A DNA stretch of 64,000 nt from contig NZ_JQML01000001.1 in the NCBI RefSeq assembly GCF_000744705.1, positions 7,450,017 to 7,514,016 of the forward strand, read 5' to 3'. Positions 25,760 through 34,933 of the stretch are shown piece after piece. The DNA is from Streptacidiphilus albus JL83. GTDB lineage: Bacteria > Actinomycetota > Actinomycetes > Streptomycetales > Streptomycetaceae. The notes under the pieces were generated by a model. That model saw only the letters and a program-made list of their open reading frames with translations. It was not told where the DNA came from and did not search any database. Position numbers and translations under genes: made by a program. Position 1 is the first letter of the stretch; each line of letters starts with the position of its first letter.

Positions 25760-26995
25760 TCAGTCGTCCTCGGGACGGAGCAGCACCGGGAGCCGGGCGA
25801 TGCCGCGAGTGCGGACCGACGGCCGGGGTCGTAGTTCCTCCCGAGGCGTCGTCAGGGTGGCTGCTGGGTAGCGTTCCAGCAGGACGGTGACGGCCGTGAC
25901 GATCTCCAGACGCGCCAACGCGGCACCGAGGCAGTAGTGCGGCCCGTGGCCGAAGCCGAGGTGTCCCTGCTCGGTCCGCCCCGGCGTCATCCGGTTCGGA
26001 CAGGTGAAGGCGGCCGGGTCCCGGTGCGCCGAGGCCAGGGCCACCAGGACCGGGTCGCCGGCCGGGATCACAACACCGCTGATCTCCACGTCCTCGGTGG
26101 CGAACCGGCGGATCGCGAGTTCGACCGGGCCGTCGAAGCGGATCGTCTCCTCCACGAACTCCGTTACCGCGTCCGGGCTCTCGCGCAGTCGGCTGCGCAG
26201 TCCCGGCTCGGTGAGGGCGGTGGCGACGGCCGTCGCGATGGCGGCGATGGTGTTCTCGTATCCCGCGAAGAGCAGCAGGAAGGCCAGGCTCAGCAGTTCG
26301 TCGGCACTGAGCCGGTCCTCACCGTCGTGGGCGGCGATCAGCACGGACAACAGGTCCGTCCCTGGTTCGGCGCGCCTGGCCTGGATCTGGACCGTCAGGG
26401 AGGTCACGATGCCTTCAAGTGCTTCACCCAGCCGTGCCCGTGACTCTGCCGAGGGATTCAGCAGAATCGTGGTCCACCGGCGGAAGCGCTCCGACTCCGT
26501 CTGGTCGACGCCGAGGATGTCGCACAGCAGGACCAGCGAGAGCGGCGCCGCGTAGTCCTCCACCAGGTCGACCGGACCGGGCTGCAGGCCCAGGGAGTCC
26601 AGCAGGCCCGCGGCGGTGTCGCGCACCTGCTGGCGCAGGCCCTCCATCCGCGCGGGACCGAACGCCGGAGCCACCAGCCGGCGTAGCCGTGCATGGTCCC
26701 TGCCATCCATGTTGAGCAGGTTCTTGTCCAGGGCCGGTGGCAGCGAGAGGCCGGTGTAGCTCCCAGGAGTCGCGTTGCTCCGGTTCAGCGAGAGCCGCGG
26801 ATCGGCCAGCGCCGCGCGCGCGTCCTGGAATCCGGTGACCAGCCAGATCGGGCGGCCTTCGGGACCGATGACCTGGTGCACCGGTCCTGCCTTGCGCAGC
26901 TCCGCGTACATCGGATACGGGTCCGGCCCGAACGCCTCGTCGAGGCGCGGCATGACAGCGGGGTCAGGAGTGCCTGCGGTGCGGTCGGACGGCAT
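25760..26995 (-). CDS. Cytochrome P450 (CYP107/105-like)
   Basis: A 411-aa soluble class I P450. The I-helix oxygen-activation site reads LLFAGYENT, the ExxR motif is in EFVEETIRF, and the heme-Cys loop is FGHGPHYCLGAALARLE. The ATG at 26995 gives the usual family length; the upstream frame is not conserved in character. It has no redox partner gene beside it and no biosynthetic neighbours, so the substrate is unknown. Confidence 0.92.
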   Translation of the reverse strand: MPSDRTAGTPDPAVMPRLDEAFGPDPYPMYAELRKAGPVHQVIGPEGRPIWLVTGFQDARAALADPRLSLNRSNATPGSYTGLSLPPALDKNLLNMDGRDHARLRRLVAPAFGPARMEGLRQQVRDTAAGLLDSLGLQPGPVDLVEDYAAPLSLVLLCDILGVDQTESERFRRWTTILLNPSAESRARLGEALEGIVTSLTVQIQARRAEPGTDLLSVLIAAHDGEDRLSADELLSLAFLLLFAGYENTIAAIATAVATALTEPGLRSRLRESPDAVTEFVEETIRFDGPVELAIRRFATEDVEISGVVIPAGDPVLVALASAHRDPAAFTCPNRMTPGRTEQGHLGFGHGPHYCLGAALARLEIVTAVTVLLERYPAATLTTPREELRPRPSVRTRGIARLPVLLRPEDD

Positions 26996-27154
26996 GGATG
27001 TTCCTATCTGAGTGCACGTTCTCGGGTACCGACGCCTGCCCACATGCTAGGGGTCGGTGTCCGCGAGGACGGAGGCGACCACCGGTGAGCAGCTCGGGTC
27101 GCGTCACGCGCTCGGACACTCAGGGAGCGGGACAAGAAGGCTGGTGCCGCACCA

Positions 27155-27190
27155 CCCGCCCTGCCTTCCGGGGGCGGAGGGCAGGGCGGG
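27155..27190 (-). terminator. Strong hairpin terminator
   Basis: cccgccctgcc (27155-27165) pairs perfectly with ggcagggcggg (27180-27190) across a 14-base loop. It lies between the stop of the secreted protein at 27213 and the 3' flank of the preceding region. Confidence 0.7.
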
Positions 27191-27212
27191 GTGCGTCCTG
27201 GGTCGACCGTCC

Positions 27213-28604
27213 TCAGTTGACAGTGACGCCGGCTGAGTTGTTGTGCGGGTTCGGGTCGAACGGTGCCGGGTCGGACAGGGCCACCTTGCCGGTCGCGCCC
27301 TTGATCACCTTGTTGATCCGCAGCACGAACGGGAAGTTCAGCTGCTCGCCGGCGGGAATGTCGAACGACTGCTGGAAGTCGTAGCCGCACAGGTAGACCC
27401 CGGGCACGTTGGCGTCCTGAAGTCCGCAGTCCCAGGGGATGCGTACGGCCGAGGTCCCTGGCGGCAGGGTGAACTGCAGGCCCGGAACGCTGCCGTAGTC
27501 GACCAGGGCCGCCGGGCCGTGGTTGTACAGTCCGAGCGTCACCGTGACGTCGGTGCCGGCCTTTCCGCTCGCCTTCGCGCCGGTCACCCCGAAGTCGGCG
27601 GTGTTGCGGGCGGTCAGACCCACGCTGAGACCGTTGGCGCCGACGGTGTCGTACGGTGCCACGCTCCCGGCCGGGGCGCTGGAAACGTGACCGGCCGAGA
27701 GCACGCGCAGGCCGAGCAGCGGGCCGCTGCCCGGATGCCAGGCGACGCCCGGGCCGACGATGCTGCCGACTGTCGGATCGCCCGCGGGCAGCGCGAACGC
27801 GCGCAGCTGCGTGTACAGCGCCTGCGGGGTGACCTTGAGCGCCAGCGGGCTGTTGAGCTCCACCTTCTCACCCAGGGCCACGCTCCCGCCGAAGCGGCAC
27901 AGCTCGGCGGTGAACCCGCCGCTCAGCTTCGCGTACTGGCAGTTGCGGTAGTGCTGCTCGAAGGCCAGCCCCGGGGTCAGCTCGAAGACCACCTCGGAGC
28001 CGGCTGCGGGCCTGTCCCCGATGTTGCTGAAGCTCATCGGCTCGGACACGGTGGACCCGACCCGCAGCCCGGACGCGTTGGGCAGCCCGGTCAGCTTCAG
28101 CGAGGGCCCGCCGACCGTGACCGTGCTGGTACCGCCCACGACCTTGTAGCCGGCTGCCCGGGCACTGATGGTGTAGCTCCCCTGCGCGCCCAGCGCTGCG
28201 CCCTTGGCCGGGGTGAAGTCCAGCCAGGTGCTGCCCGTGAGCGTCCCGATGTTGGGCGCGCCATCGCTGACCAGTCGGTCCGTGCAGGTGGCGACCAGGC
28301 CCTTGACGGTGCAGTGCCCTTGCAGCTGGACGTTCGCGACCTTGGCCAGCCCCCGGAAGTCGATGGTGACCGTGGCTGCGGCGCTGACCGGCCTGCCCGT
28401 GTTGCTGGTGTAGAACAGCGGGAGCTGCGCAGTGTCGGTGCTGCCCGGCACGAGTGCGGTCGGTGTCGGCGTGTTCAGCGTCAGCCGCGGTGCCGGTGCC
28501 GCGACGGCGTTCGCCGGCGTGGTGGCGGTGAGCGCCGTAGCGCTCGCGGTGATCACCGCGAGCGTGAGCCCGGCCGTACGCCGGGCGAGGATTGAGCCCC
28601 CCAT
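27213..28604 (-). CDS. Secreted beta-rich surface protein
   Basis: A 463-aa exported protein. Signal peptide at residues 1-33 (ARRTAGLTLAVITASATALTATTPANA). The body has repeated DUF11/CARDB-like beta-sandwich segments (TVTIDFRGLAKVANVQLQG, GVTGAKASGKAGTDVTVTLGLYNHGPAAL) and ends with PFDPNPHNNSAGVTVN, typical of DUF11 domains. Paired Cys suggest disulfides. The ATG at 28604 has AGGAGG upstream. Probably a wall-associated or released structural or adhesive protein. Confidence 0.78.
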   Translation of the reverse strand: MGGSILARRTAGLTLAVITASATALTATTPANAVAAPAPRLTLNTPTPTALVPGSTDTAQLPLFYTSNTGRPVSAAATVTIDFRGLAKVANVQLQGHCTVKGLVATCTDRLVSDGAPNIGTLTGSTWLDFTPAKGAALGAQGSYTISARAAGYKVVGGTSTVTVGGPSLKLTGLPNASGLRVGSTVSEPMSFSNIGDRPAAGSEVVFELTPGLAFEQHYRNCQYAKLSGGFTAELCRFGGSVALGEKVELNSPLALKVTPQALYTQLRAFALPAGDPTVGSIVGPGVAWHPGSGPLLGLRVLSAGHVSSAPAGSVAPYDTVGANGLSVGLTARNTADFGVTGAKASGKAGTDVTVTLGLYNHGPAALVDYGSVPGLQFTLPPGTSAVRIPWDCGLQDANVPGVYLCGYDFQQSFDIPAGEQLNFPFVLRINKVIKGATGKVALSDPAPFDPNPHNNSAGVTVN

Positions 28605-28795
28605 GAAACAACTCCTCCTGTGATGGAAGTACGGGGGAACCCTAGTCCCGGTGGCATCGTGCCTGGTGACGGGGGGTTGGGCAGGTAGTGCGCGCTACCT
28701 GAGCGAGTACCCACGTTCATGGCCGTACCCGGGTCCGCACCCCATTGTCGGACTCCGGCCGGGGGCCGATTCGGCGGGGCGGCGGAGGGTCTTGA

Positions 28796-28820
28796 TGAAG
28801 CAGTGAATCAGTGCTTCACT
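28796..28820. promoter_or_regulatory. TetR operator candidate, overlapping palindromes
   Basis: tgaagca-(9)-tgcttca (28796-28818) and agtgaa-(7)-ttcact (28802-28820) are two overlapping perfect inverted repeats ending 8 bases before the TetR start codon. Position and symmetry suit autorepression. Confidence 0.65.
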
Positions 28821-28827
28821 TCTTGGC

Positions 28828-29442
28828 ATGGCCTACCGGAGGACCCCAGCCGTACAAGCTCGGCTCGACGCCCAGCACGGGACGGTGCTGGCTGCCGCGA
28901 TCGAGCTGCTCGCTGAACGCGGCTACGCCGCCTGCTCGGTCGCCGCGGTCGCGGAGCGCGCCGGGATCGCCACCGGCAGCGTGTACCGGTCGTTCCCGAG
29001 CAAGGCCGAGCTGGTCGCCGAACTGTTCCGTGCGGTCGTCGGCCGGGAGGTCGCGGCCGTCCGCTCGGCCGCCGCCTTCGAGGGTGACCTGTACGCCCAG
29101 GTCGCCTCGGTGATCGGCGCCTTCGCCGGGCGCGCCCTCGGTGCGCCACGGCTGGCCTACGCCCTGCTGGCCGAACCGGTGGATCCTGAGGTGGAGGCCG
29201 AGCGCCTGGTGTTCCGCCGGGCCTTCCGCGACGTGATCGCGGCCCGGATCGCCGAGGGGGTGGCCGCCGGACGGCTGCCCGCACAGGATCCGGAGCTGAC
29301 CGCCGCGCTGCTGGTCGGCGGCGTCGGAGAGGCCCTGGTCGGACCGCTGGCCGACGGCCGCGCCCCGGCCGACCTGGTCCCGGCCCTGATCTCCTTCGCA
29401 CTGCGCGCGCTCGGCGGAACCCCGCCGCCCCCATCCAGCTGA
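28828..29442 (+). CDS. TetR-family regulator
   Basis: A 204-aa protein. HTH at residues ~15-60 (VLAAAIELLAERGYAACSVAAVAERAGIATGSVYRSFPSKAELV), then a helical sensor domain. It precedes a diiron oxygenase gene by 30 bases, so the two are an operon. The palindromic operator directly upstream points to autoregulation. Confidence 0.9.
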   Translation: MAYRRTPAVQARLDAQHGTVLAAAIELLAERGYAACSVAAVAERAGIATGSVYRSFPSKAELVAELFRAVVGREVAAVRSAAAFEGDLYAQVASVIGAFAGRALGAPRLAYALLAEPVDPEVEAERLVFRRAFRDVIAARIAEGVAAGRLPAQDPELTAALLVGGVGEALVGPLADGRAPADLVPALISFALRALGGTPPPPSS

Positions 29443-29472
29443 CGGCCCACGAGTAGAACACGGAGCAGCCCC

Positions 29473-30399
29473 GTGCCAGACACGTCACCCGCTGTCGCCC
29501 TGCGCCCCACTGATGCCGGTGCGGCCCGCGAGCAGAACGCCGAACGGCTGCTGCGGGTCTCCGCCAAGCACTCGCACGACCCGCTGACCGAGATCGACTG
29601 GGACGCCCCGGTCGACCCGGACCTGTTCGCGATACCGGCGCACCGGGTCTCGCTCTACGGGACTGACCTGTGGCAGCAGTTGACGCCACGTCAGCAGGCC
29701 CGGCTGAGCGTGTACGAGCTGGCCAGCGTCACCTCGGCCGGGATCTGGTTCGAGCTGGTGCTGATGGACGGGCTGGTCCGGCACGTCTACGACAGCGATC
29801 TGACGACCAGCCATGGCCAGTACGCGCTGACCGAGGTGGCGGACGAGTGCCGCCACTCGACCATGTTCGCGAAGTACGTCGCGAGCACCGGCTACCCCTC
29901 GGCCCGGCCCTCGCGCCGAGCCTCCCGGCTCGGCAAGCTGCACATGCTGCTCAACGACACCACGATGACCTTCGCCGGAGCGGTCTTCGTCGAGGAGTAC
30001 ACCGACGCCATGCAGCGGGAGATGGTCCGCGACGAGAGCCTGCAGCCGCTCGCGCGCTCCGTGGCGCGCATCCACGTGATCGAGGAGGCCCGCCACATCG
30101 GTTACGCCAAGCCGGAGTTGGAGCGTCGCTGGGCGCGGATGAGTCCGGCGCGGCGGGCGCTGTTCCGGCAGGCGCTGGCGGTGCTCGCGGTCCAGGCAGT
30201 GCGCGAGACCATCCACCCACGGGTCTACTCGCTGGTCGGGCTCGACTCCCGGCAGGCCCGGGCGGTCGCCGCGAGCAACCCCCAGTGGCAGGCCGCCAAG
30301 AGGGACTGGGCCCGCAAGGCGGTCGCCTTCTTCAGTGACCTCGGAATGATCGACTCCCGTTCGGCGCCGATGTGGCGCCGCGCCTCCCTGCTGCCCTGA
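29473..30399 (+). CDS. AurF-type diiron oxygenase
   Basis: A 308-aa ferritin-like protein of the AurF (p-aminobenzoate N-oxygenase) family. Iron-ligand segments are WFELVLMDG, EVADECRHSTMF, FVEEYTD and HVIEEARHIGYA. Such enzymes oxidise amines to hydroxylamine or nitro groups, or hydroxylate. GTG 29473 follows GGAG by 8 bases. The TetR/AurF pair is common in actinomycetes and is usually not inside a named pathway; the substrate is unknown. Confidence 0.85.
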   Translation: MPDTSPAVALRPTDAGAAREQNAERLLRVSAKHSHDPLTEIDWDAPVDPDLFAIPAHRVSLYGTDLWQQLTPRQQARLSVYELASVTSAGIWFELVLMDGLVRHVYDSDLTTSHGQYALTEVADECRHSTMFAKYVASTGYPSARPSRRASRLGKLHMLLNDTTMTFAGAVFVEEYTDAMQREMVRDESLQPLARSVARIHVIEEARHIGYAKPELERRWARMSPARRALFRQALAVLAVQAVRETIHPRVYSLVGLDSRQARAVAASNPQWQAAKRDWARKAVAFFSDLGMIDSRSAPMWRRASLLP

Positions 30400-30709
30400 C
30401 CCGGCGCCGCCGGACCACCCAGGTCCTGAGCCCGGGGCCCGCGGCCCGAGGCCCGAGGCGCGCGGTGCGCAGCCCGCAGGCTCGCTACCGACCCCGTCCG
30501 CGCGCGGATGTTCACCGTCAGCCGTGAAGTCCGGGCCGGACGGTGCAGTGTCATTGCCAGTGACTGCCTTCCTGCTGCACGGGAAGGGACGTCGTCGCGG
30601 AACGCTGGAGCAGACCGTCCTGCGCCGGAATGAAGCTCTCCATTGACCTGAATCCTCCCCTGGTAACGTACGACGCACCGACACTTCTGTGCTGCCCGGG
30701 GGAACCGTC
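30400..30709. other. 310-bp intergenic
   Basis: Contains short gcccgag-type direct repeats at about 30435-30465 just after the oxygenase stop; otherwise nothing recognisable. Confidence 0.4.
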
Positions 30710-31243
30710 ATGTCCTGCGAACGTACGGCGCTGGTCCTGATCGATCTGCAGCGGTGGATAGTTGACAGGCCCTGGCAGCCGATGAGTGGCGACTCCGTCG
30801 TCGAGGCCTGCGGCAGGTTGCGTGAGCACTTCAGTGCCGCCGACTCCGCTTCCGTTGTCATCGTCCGGTATGCACGTGCCGACGGCGCCGACGGCGGCGT
30901 CGATGCCGCCCCCAACCACCTGGTTCCCGGTTTCACCCCGCGTGCCGGGGAGTGCCTGGTGACCAAGCATGGTCTGGATGCTTTCGAGGACACAGATCTT
31001 CACGACCACCTGCACCGGTCGGGTGTCACGAGGATCGTCCTCGCCGGTCTGTCCACCGCGCACGGTGTTGCCTCCACCGCCGCAGCCGCACGGGGGCTCG
31101 GGTACGAGGTGGTCGTCGTCGCGGACGCGACCGCCAGCGAGAACGAGGCCCAGTACCGCGAGGCACTTGAGCGGATCATCGCGCTCGGCGGGCGCCGCGG
31201 CCTGGTCGACGAACTGGTGACCACGGAGGTCGCCGGAGGCTGA
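30710..31243 (+). CDS. Isochorismatase-fold hydrolase without catalytic Cys
   Basis: A 177-aa protein. It keeps the family Asp (LVLIDLQRW) and Lys (VTKHGLDAF). At the nucleophile position the loop reads GLSTAHGVASTA, where cysteine hydrolases of the family have Cys before V-x-x-T-A. It may act like true isochorismatases, which also lack that Cys, or be a non-catalytic relative. ATG 30710 has GGGGGA upstream. Confidence 0.82.
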   Translation: MSCERTALVLIDLQRWIVDRPWQPMSGDSVVEACGRLREHFSAADSASVVIVRYARADGADGGVDAAPNHLVPGFTPRAGECLVTKHGLDAFEDTDLHDHLHRSGVTRIVLAGLSTAHGVASTAAAARGLGYEVVVVADATASENEAQYREALERIIALGGRRGLVDELVTTEVAGG

Positions 31244-31613
31244 CGCGGCGGCCGTCGAGGCGGGCGATCCGTCCCCCAATTGGCTCGCGGGCCGGGGGAG
31301 GGGACTGGCAGCATGATCCGGCGGTGTCGTCGCCTCCTGGACCGGCCTCACCGGCGTGCCCGACGCCTGGCTCGCCCGTCGGGAGGAGCTCCCTGCCTGG
31401 GCCGACGGGATCGCGCCGGATCCGGACCTGCGGTGAGCAGCTTCGCGACCCACCGTGCCCGGGTCCACGACACCGGCCTTCCGGCGTCACGGGCACGACG
31501 GCGCAGTGCCGTATTCCCCCGCTGCGCCCGTACCGGACCTCTGTCTGATGGCTGGCGTTGGCCGCCCGGTGTTCATCGCCTCCGGTTTCGTTGGTGCCCG
31601 GGCGGGACGGCGG
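31244..31613. other. 370-bp intergenic between convergent genes
   Basis: No gene, repeat or convincing terminator recognised. Confidence 0.4.
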
Positions 31614-33131
31614 TCAGGCCGGGATCCGGAAGTGCAGCTGGCGCAGTGTCCAGGTGTCGAGCAGGTCCTCGGATGAGGCCAGCAGGGCCTTGATCGAGGC
31701 GGCTTGCGCGGGTGTGGGGCGCCCGCTGCCGGGGGAGCTCAGGGTGGTCCAAGTGCGCAGGTCGGTCCCGGCTGTCCGGGCCATCGCGGGGTCCGGGTCG
31801 GTCAGCAGGTGCAGGTCCGTCTCCAGGCGGGTCCAGGTATCGGTGGCCCGGAGAAGTGCGGCCGCCTGGACACGTAGGTTCGGCCGTCGCCCCGGTGACA
31901 GCCAAGCCCGCAGGCGCGCTGGAGGGATGTGCTGGGCGTGCGGGGCCAGTGCCGCGGTTGCCGCGCGGCCGAGCGAGGGGGAGGGGTCGTGCTCCAGCAG
32001 GGTCAGCAGTTCCTCACTGTCCATCGGCGCCAGGGCGGAGAGCGCGTCCACGGCAGCGGTGCGGGCCTTGGCCCGGTGACTGTTCAACTGGAGACGCAGC
32101 CAAGGGACGTCGGTGGTGTCCCCGCACTCGGCGAGCCCGCGCACCGCGCCTGCGCCCGCCACGAAGCCGGGCCGGTCGATCAGGCCACGGCACGCGGCAG
32201 CGGGGTCTTGGCCGTGGCTGCGTACGACCCAGCGGGCGGTCTCGCGGACCAGGGTCGAGCGGTCCAGTAGGAAGGCAGCGGCCAGGTCCGGGCGCTGGGT
32301 ACGGCGCAGCACCGTGACGGCGGCCGCGCGGACCTGGGGGACGCGGGCGGTCAGTAGCTGGTCGACCACCGTCCAGGTGGAGTCGGCGACCGGCCGGTCG
32401 ACTGCAGGCACGGTCTGCAGCAGGACGTGCTCGGCGGCGCGGCGTGCGACGTTGACGTCCGAGTCGCGCAGCGCGAGCCCGACGAGCTCCGCGGCCGACA
32501 GAGCATGGAGGCGGAGTGCCTCGGCCAGCGCACGGCGCCGGGTGTGGTGGTCCGGGAGCGCGAACAGGTGCCGCCACACGACCGGATCAGCTTCCGACAG
32601 CCACTGGTCGACGAGGAGTACCGCCGCCCCGCCGCGTGCTCGCGTCTCGCAGGCCCAGGCCACAGCGCACGCCTGGGCCAGGTCCGCCGGGCCGGCTGAG
32701 GCGAGCGTCTGTGCGAGGCGCTGTTCTGCGCGGCGGCGTACCGGTTCGGCCCAGTCGGAGCAGCGCACCACGAGCAGCGGCAGCAGCAGGGGATGCCCGA
32801 CAGGCGCGCTGTCCGCCAGGAGAGCCGACTCGCGTCGTCGCCCGTCGGCACCGCAGACAGAAAGCGCCCACTGCCAAGGGGCCGGGAGGAGGCTGCGGAG
32901 CGCGTCGCTGGTCTCGGCAGATCGCACCGTCCAGCACCCGTTCCAACGGACACCCTGGTCGAAGTCGCCCCACCACACCGGGGGGACAGTGTGCAGCCCT
33001 TTCCCGGACTCCAGCGCCGCCAGGGCGTCGGCGAGCAGCTCGGCGGAACCGGCAGCACCCGCCGCGAAATCACGCAGCGCCTGCAGAACCTCCGCGCCCA
33101 CTGCCGCCGCACTGGATCCCGCCTCACCCAT
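31614..33131 (-). CDS. HEAT-repeat-like protein
   Basis: A 505-aa protein built of Ala/Leu/Arg-rich helical pairs (RRRAEQRLAQTLASAGPADLAQACAVAW, VPQVRAAAVTVLRRTQRPDLAAAFLLD, AKARTAAVDALSALAPMDSEELLTLLEHDPSPSLGRAATAAL). No catalytic motif. The ATG at 33131 (MGEAGS) follows GGGGA; the frame extends upstream but without family-like sequence. Likely a scaffold. Similar in kind to the protein at 23802-25415. Confidence 0.75.
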   Translation of the reverse strand: MGEAGSSAAAVGAEVLQALRDFAAGAAGSAELLADALAALESGKGLHTVPPVWWGDFDQGVRWNGCWTVRSAETSDALRSLLPAPWQWALSVCGADGRRRESALLADSAPVGHPLLLPLLVVRCSDWAEPVRRRAEQRLAQTLASAGPADLAQACAVAWACETRARGGAAVLLVDQWLSEADPVVWRHLFALPDHHTRRRALAEALRLHALSAAELVGLALRDSDVNVARRAAEHVLLQTVPAVDRPVADSTWTVVDQLLTARVPQVRAAAVTVLRRTQRPDLAAAFLLDRSTLVRETARWVVRSHGQDPAAACRGLIDRPGFVAGAGAVRGLAECGDTTDVPWLRLQLNSHRAKARTAAVDALSALAPMDSEELLTLLEHDPSPSLGRAATAALAPHAQHIPPARLRAWLSPGRRPNLRVQAAALLRATDTWTRLETDLHLLTDPDPAMARTAGTDLRTWTTLSSPGSGRPTPAQAASIKALLASSEDLLDTWTLRQLHFRIPA

Positions 33132-33450
33132 GACGTCCCCATCCCTCGTTCCATCGACCCCAGGCCGGTGACCAGCCACGCTAGCTGGCCGGTCCGTCCG
33201 GCAGCCATCGAGTTTGCAGCCTTGGATGTGCAGACACGGGGCCTACCGTTCGCGGGATCCCGAGCCGACCGCCTCCGTAGCCGGCAAGGTCGGGGCCGTC
33301 CCGTGCAACCGCCTGCCTCAATACGAGGCCGTGGCGCTGGACGGACAGCGAACGACGGTTCCATCGTGAGTGGCGGGGTTCGGGCCGGGGTCCGCAGCCC
33401 GGGGTACTACACGCTTCGTGTATAGGCCGGGCCTTGGCGGGCAAGGTCGA
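33132..33450. other. 319-bp intergenic
   Basis: Only a small perfect inverted repeat (tacacg-ctt-cgtgta, 33408-33422) downstream of the leftward phosphoesterase gene, which could be a weak terminator. Confidence 0.4.
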
Positions 33451-34035
33451 TCAGGTTCCGCAGCCGAACCGCCATGCCTCGATGTCGCGGTAGCGGATCA
33501 CTCCCGGGCCACGGCCGATGTTGCTCCCCACCAGGTGGAGGCGCTCGGTCTGCCACGGGCGGCCGACGAAGTCGGCGAGGCTCGCAGCCGCCGACTGAAT
33601 GCCGGCCTGCTCACCCCGCCGTGCCCGGGCCAGGGTCAGGTGGGGGCGCAGCGGGCGCTCCTGGAAGGCGACGCCGCAGGCCCGCGCCAGGTTCCCGACC
33701 TCGTCGGCGAGCAGGTGGAGCCCTTCCAGGTCACCTTCGATCCCGCTCCACAGCAGCCGTTCGTCGAAGTGGCCGCCGCCGTTCAGACCCAGCCGCAGGG
33801 GCGGGCGCGACGCAGCCAGCCGGGCGAGCGCCGGCCGCAGGATCGGGACGGCCGTCACCGGGAGCTCGCCGAGGAACGCCAGGGTGATGTGCCAGTCCTC
33901 GATGCGGTTCCACCGCAGGTGGGGGTACTGCTCATAGGCAGAGCGCAGGGCGCCCGCCAACTCGTCCTTCGCGTCGTCGGGCGGGGCGAGCGCAACGAAC
34001 ACGCGTACGGTCGAGGGCTGGGGATGATCGGTCAC
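33451..34035 (-). CDS. thpR: RNA 2',3'-cyclic phosphodiesterase (2H family)
   Basis: A 194-aa 2H phosphoesterase. The two catalytic HxTx motifs are WHITLAFLG and PHLTLAR, spaced as in LigT/ThpR. It opens 2',3'-cyclic phosphates on RNA ends. The start is a GTG at 34035 without a strong ribosome site. It stands alone and is divergent from a phosphotransferase. Confidence 0.88.
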   Translation of the reverse strand: MTDHPQPSTVRVFVALAPPDDAKDELAGALRSAYEQYPHLRWNRIEDWHITLAFLGELPVTAVPILRPALARLAASRPPLRLGLNGGGHFDERLLWSGIEGDLEGLHLLADEVGNLARACGVAFQERPLRPHLTLARARRGEQAGIQSAAASLADFVGRPWQTERLHLVGSNIGRGPGVIRYRDIEAWRFGCGT

Positions 34036-34116
34036 CAGGGATTTCTAACACCTTCCCGCGCCCTCCCGGAAAATCGGCTGTCGGCCTGACCCGCCCGTCG
34101 CATAGGGTCGTCAGTC

Positions 34117-34893
34117 GTGATCGAAGACGGGGAACAGGCCAGCGGCGCCGTAACGACCGTGGTTCGCGTGGGCGAGACGATTCGCCGGCCGACCGGCGTG
34201 TGGACGCCTGCGGTCCATGCCCTGCTTGACCATCTTGAACAGGGCGGGTTCGCTGGTGCGCCTCGGCCGCGCGGAATCGACGAGCATGGCCGCGAGGTCC
34301 TGACCCTCCTGCGCGGCGAGGTGGCGATGCGGCCCTGGCCCGCAGAGCTGGTGTCCGGCGATGGGCTGTGGCAGTTGGCGCGCTGGCTGCGGGAGTACCA
34401 CGACGCGGTTGCCGACTTCGTTCCGCCTGCGGACGCTGCGTGGTTCGTTCCTGGTGCGACCTGGCAACCCGGACAGATCGTTCGCCACGGTGATCTCGGT
34501 CCGTGGAACTCGGTCTGGCACGACGGGGTGCTTGTCGGGTTCATCGACTGGGACTTCGCCGAGCCGGGCGCCGTGCTGGACGATGTGGCTCAACTTGCTT
34601 GGTACGCCGTTCCGCTGCGCGGCCCCGAGATGGCGCGTGCGGCGGGTCTGGCCGAGGACTGCGATCTCCGCGCCCGGCTCGCCGCGCTGTGCCAGGGGTA
34701 CGGAGTGTCCGCCGCAGCAGTGCTCGACGCGCTGGAGCAGCTGATCGCGCGCGAGATCGCCAGGCTCGACGAGCTCGGCTCGGCCGGAGTCGAGCCCTGG
34801 TCGACCTTTCGCGAACGTGGCGACCGGGCGGCACTCGGCGAGGAACTCGGATGGCTGATCGACGGCCGCTCGTCCCTGATCTCGGACGAGTGA
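34117..34893 (+). CDS. Aminoglycoside phosphotransferase-like (APH/choline kinase fold) protein
   Basis: A 258-aa protein. The catalytic loop is RHGDLGPWNSVW and the metal-binding segment FIDWDFAEPG, both standard for APH-fold kinases. The N-lobe is short, lacking a clear nucleotide-binding Lys. The substrate cannot be inferred; many such proteins are not resistance determinants. GTG 34117 is used. Confidence 0.85.
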   Translation: MIEDGEQASGAVTTVVRVGETIRRPTGVWTPAVHALLDHLEQGGFAGAPRPRGIDEHGREVLTLLRGEVAMRPWPAELVSGDGLWQLARWLREYHDAVADFVPPADAAWFVPGATWQPGQIVRHGDLGPWNSVWHDGVLVGFIDWDFAEPGAVLDDVAQLAWYAVPLRGPEMARAAGLAEDCDLRARLAALCQGYGVSAAAVLDALEQLIAREIARLDELGSAGVEPWSTFRERGDRAALGEELGWLIDGRSSLISDE

Positions 34894-34933
34894 TGGACAT
34901 GAGTGCTGACGAGGTGCGTTCGGTACCGGGGGC

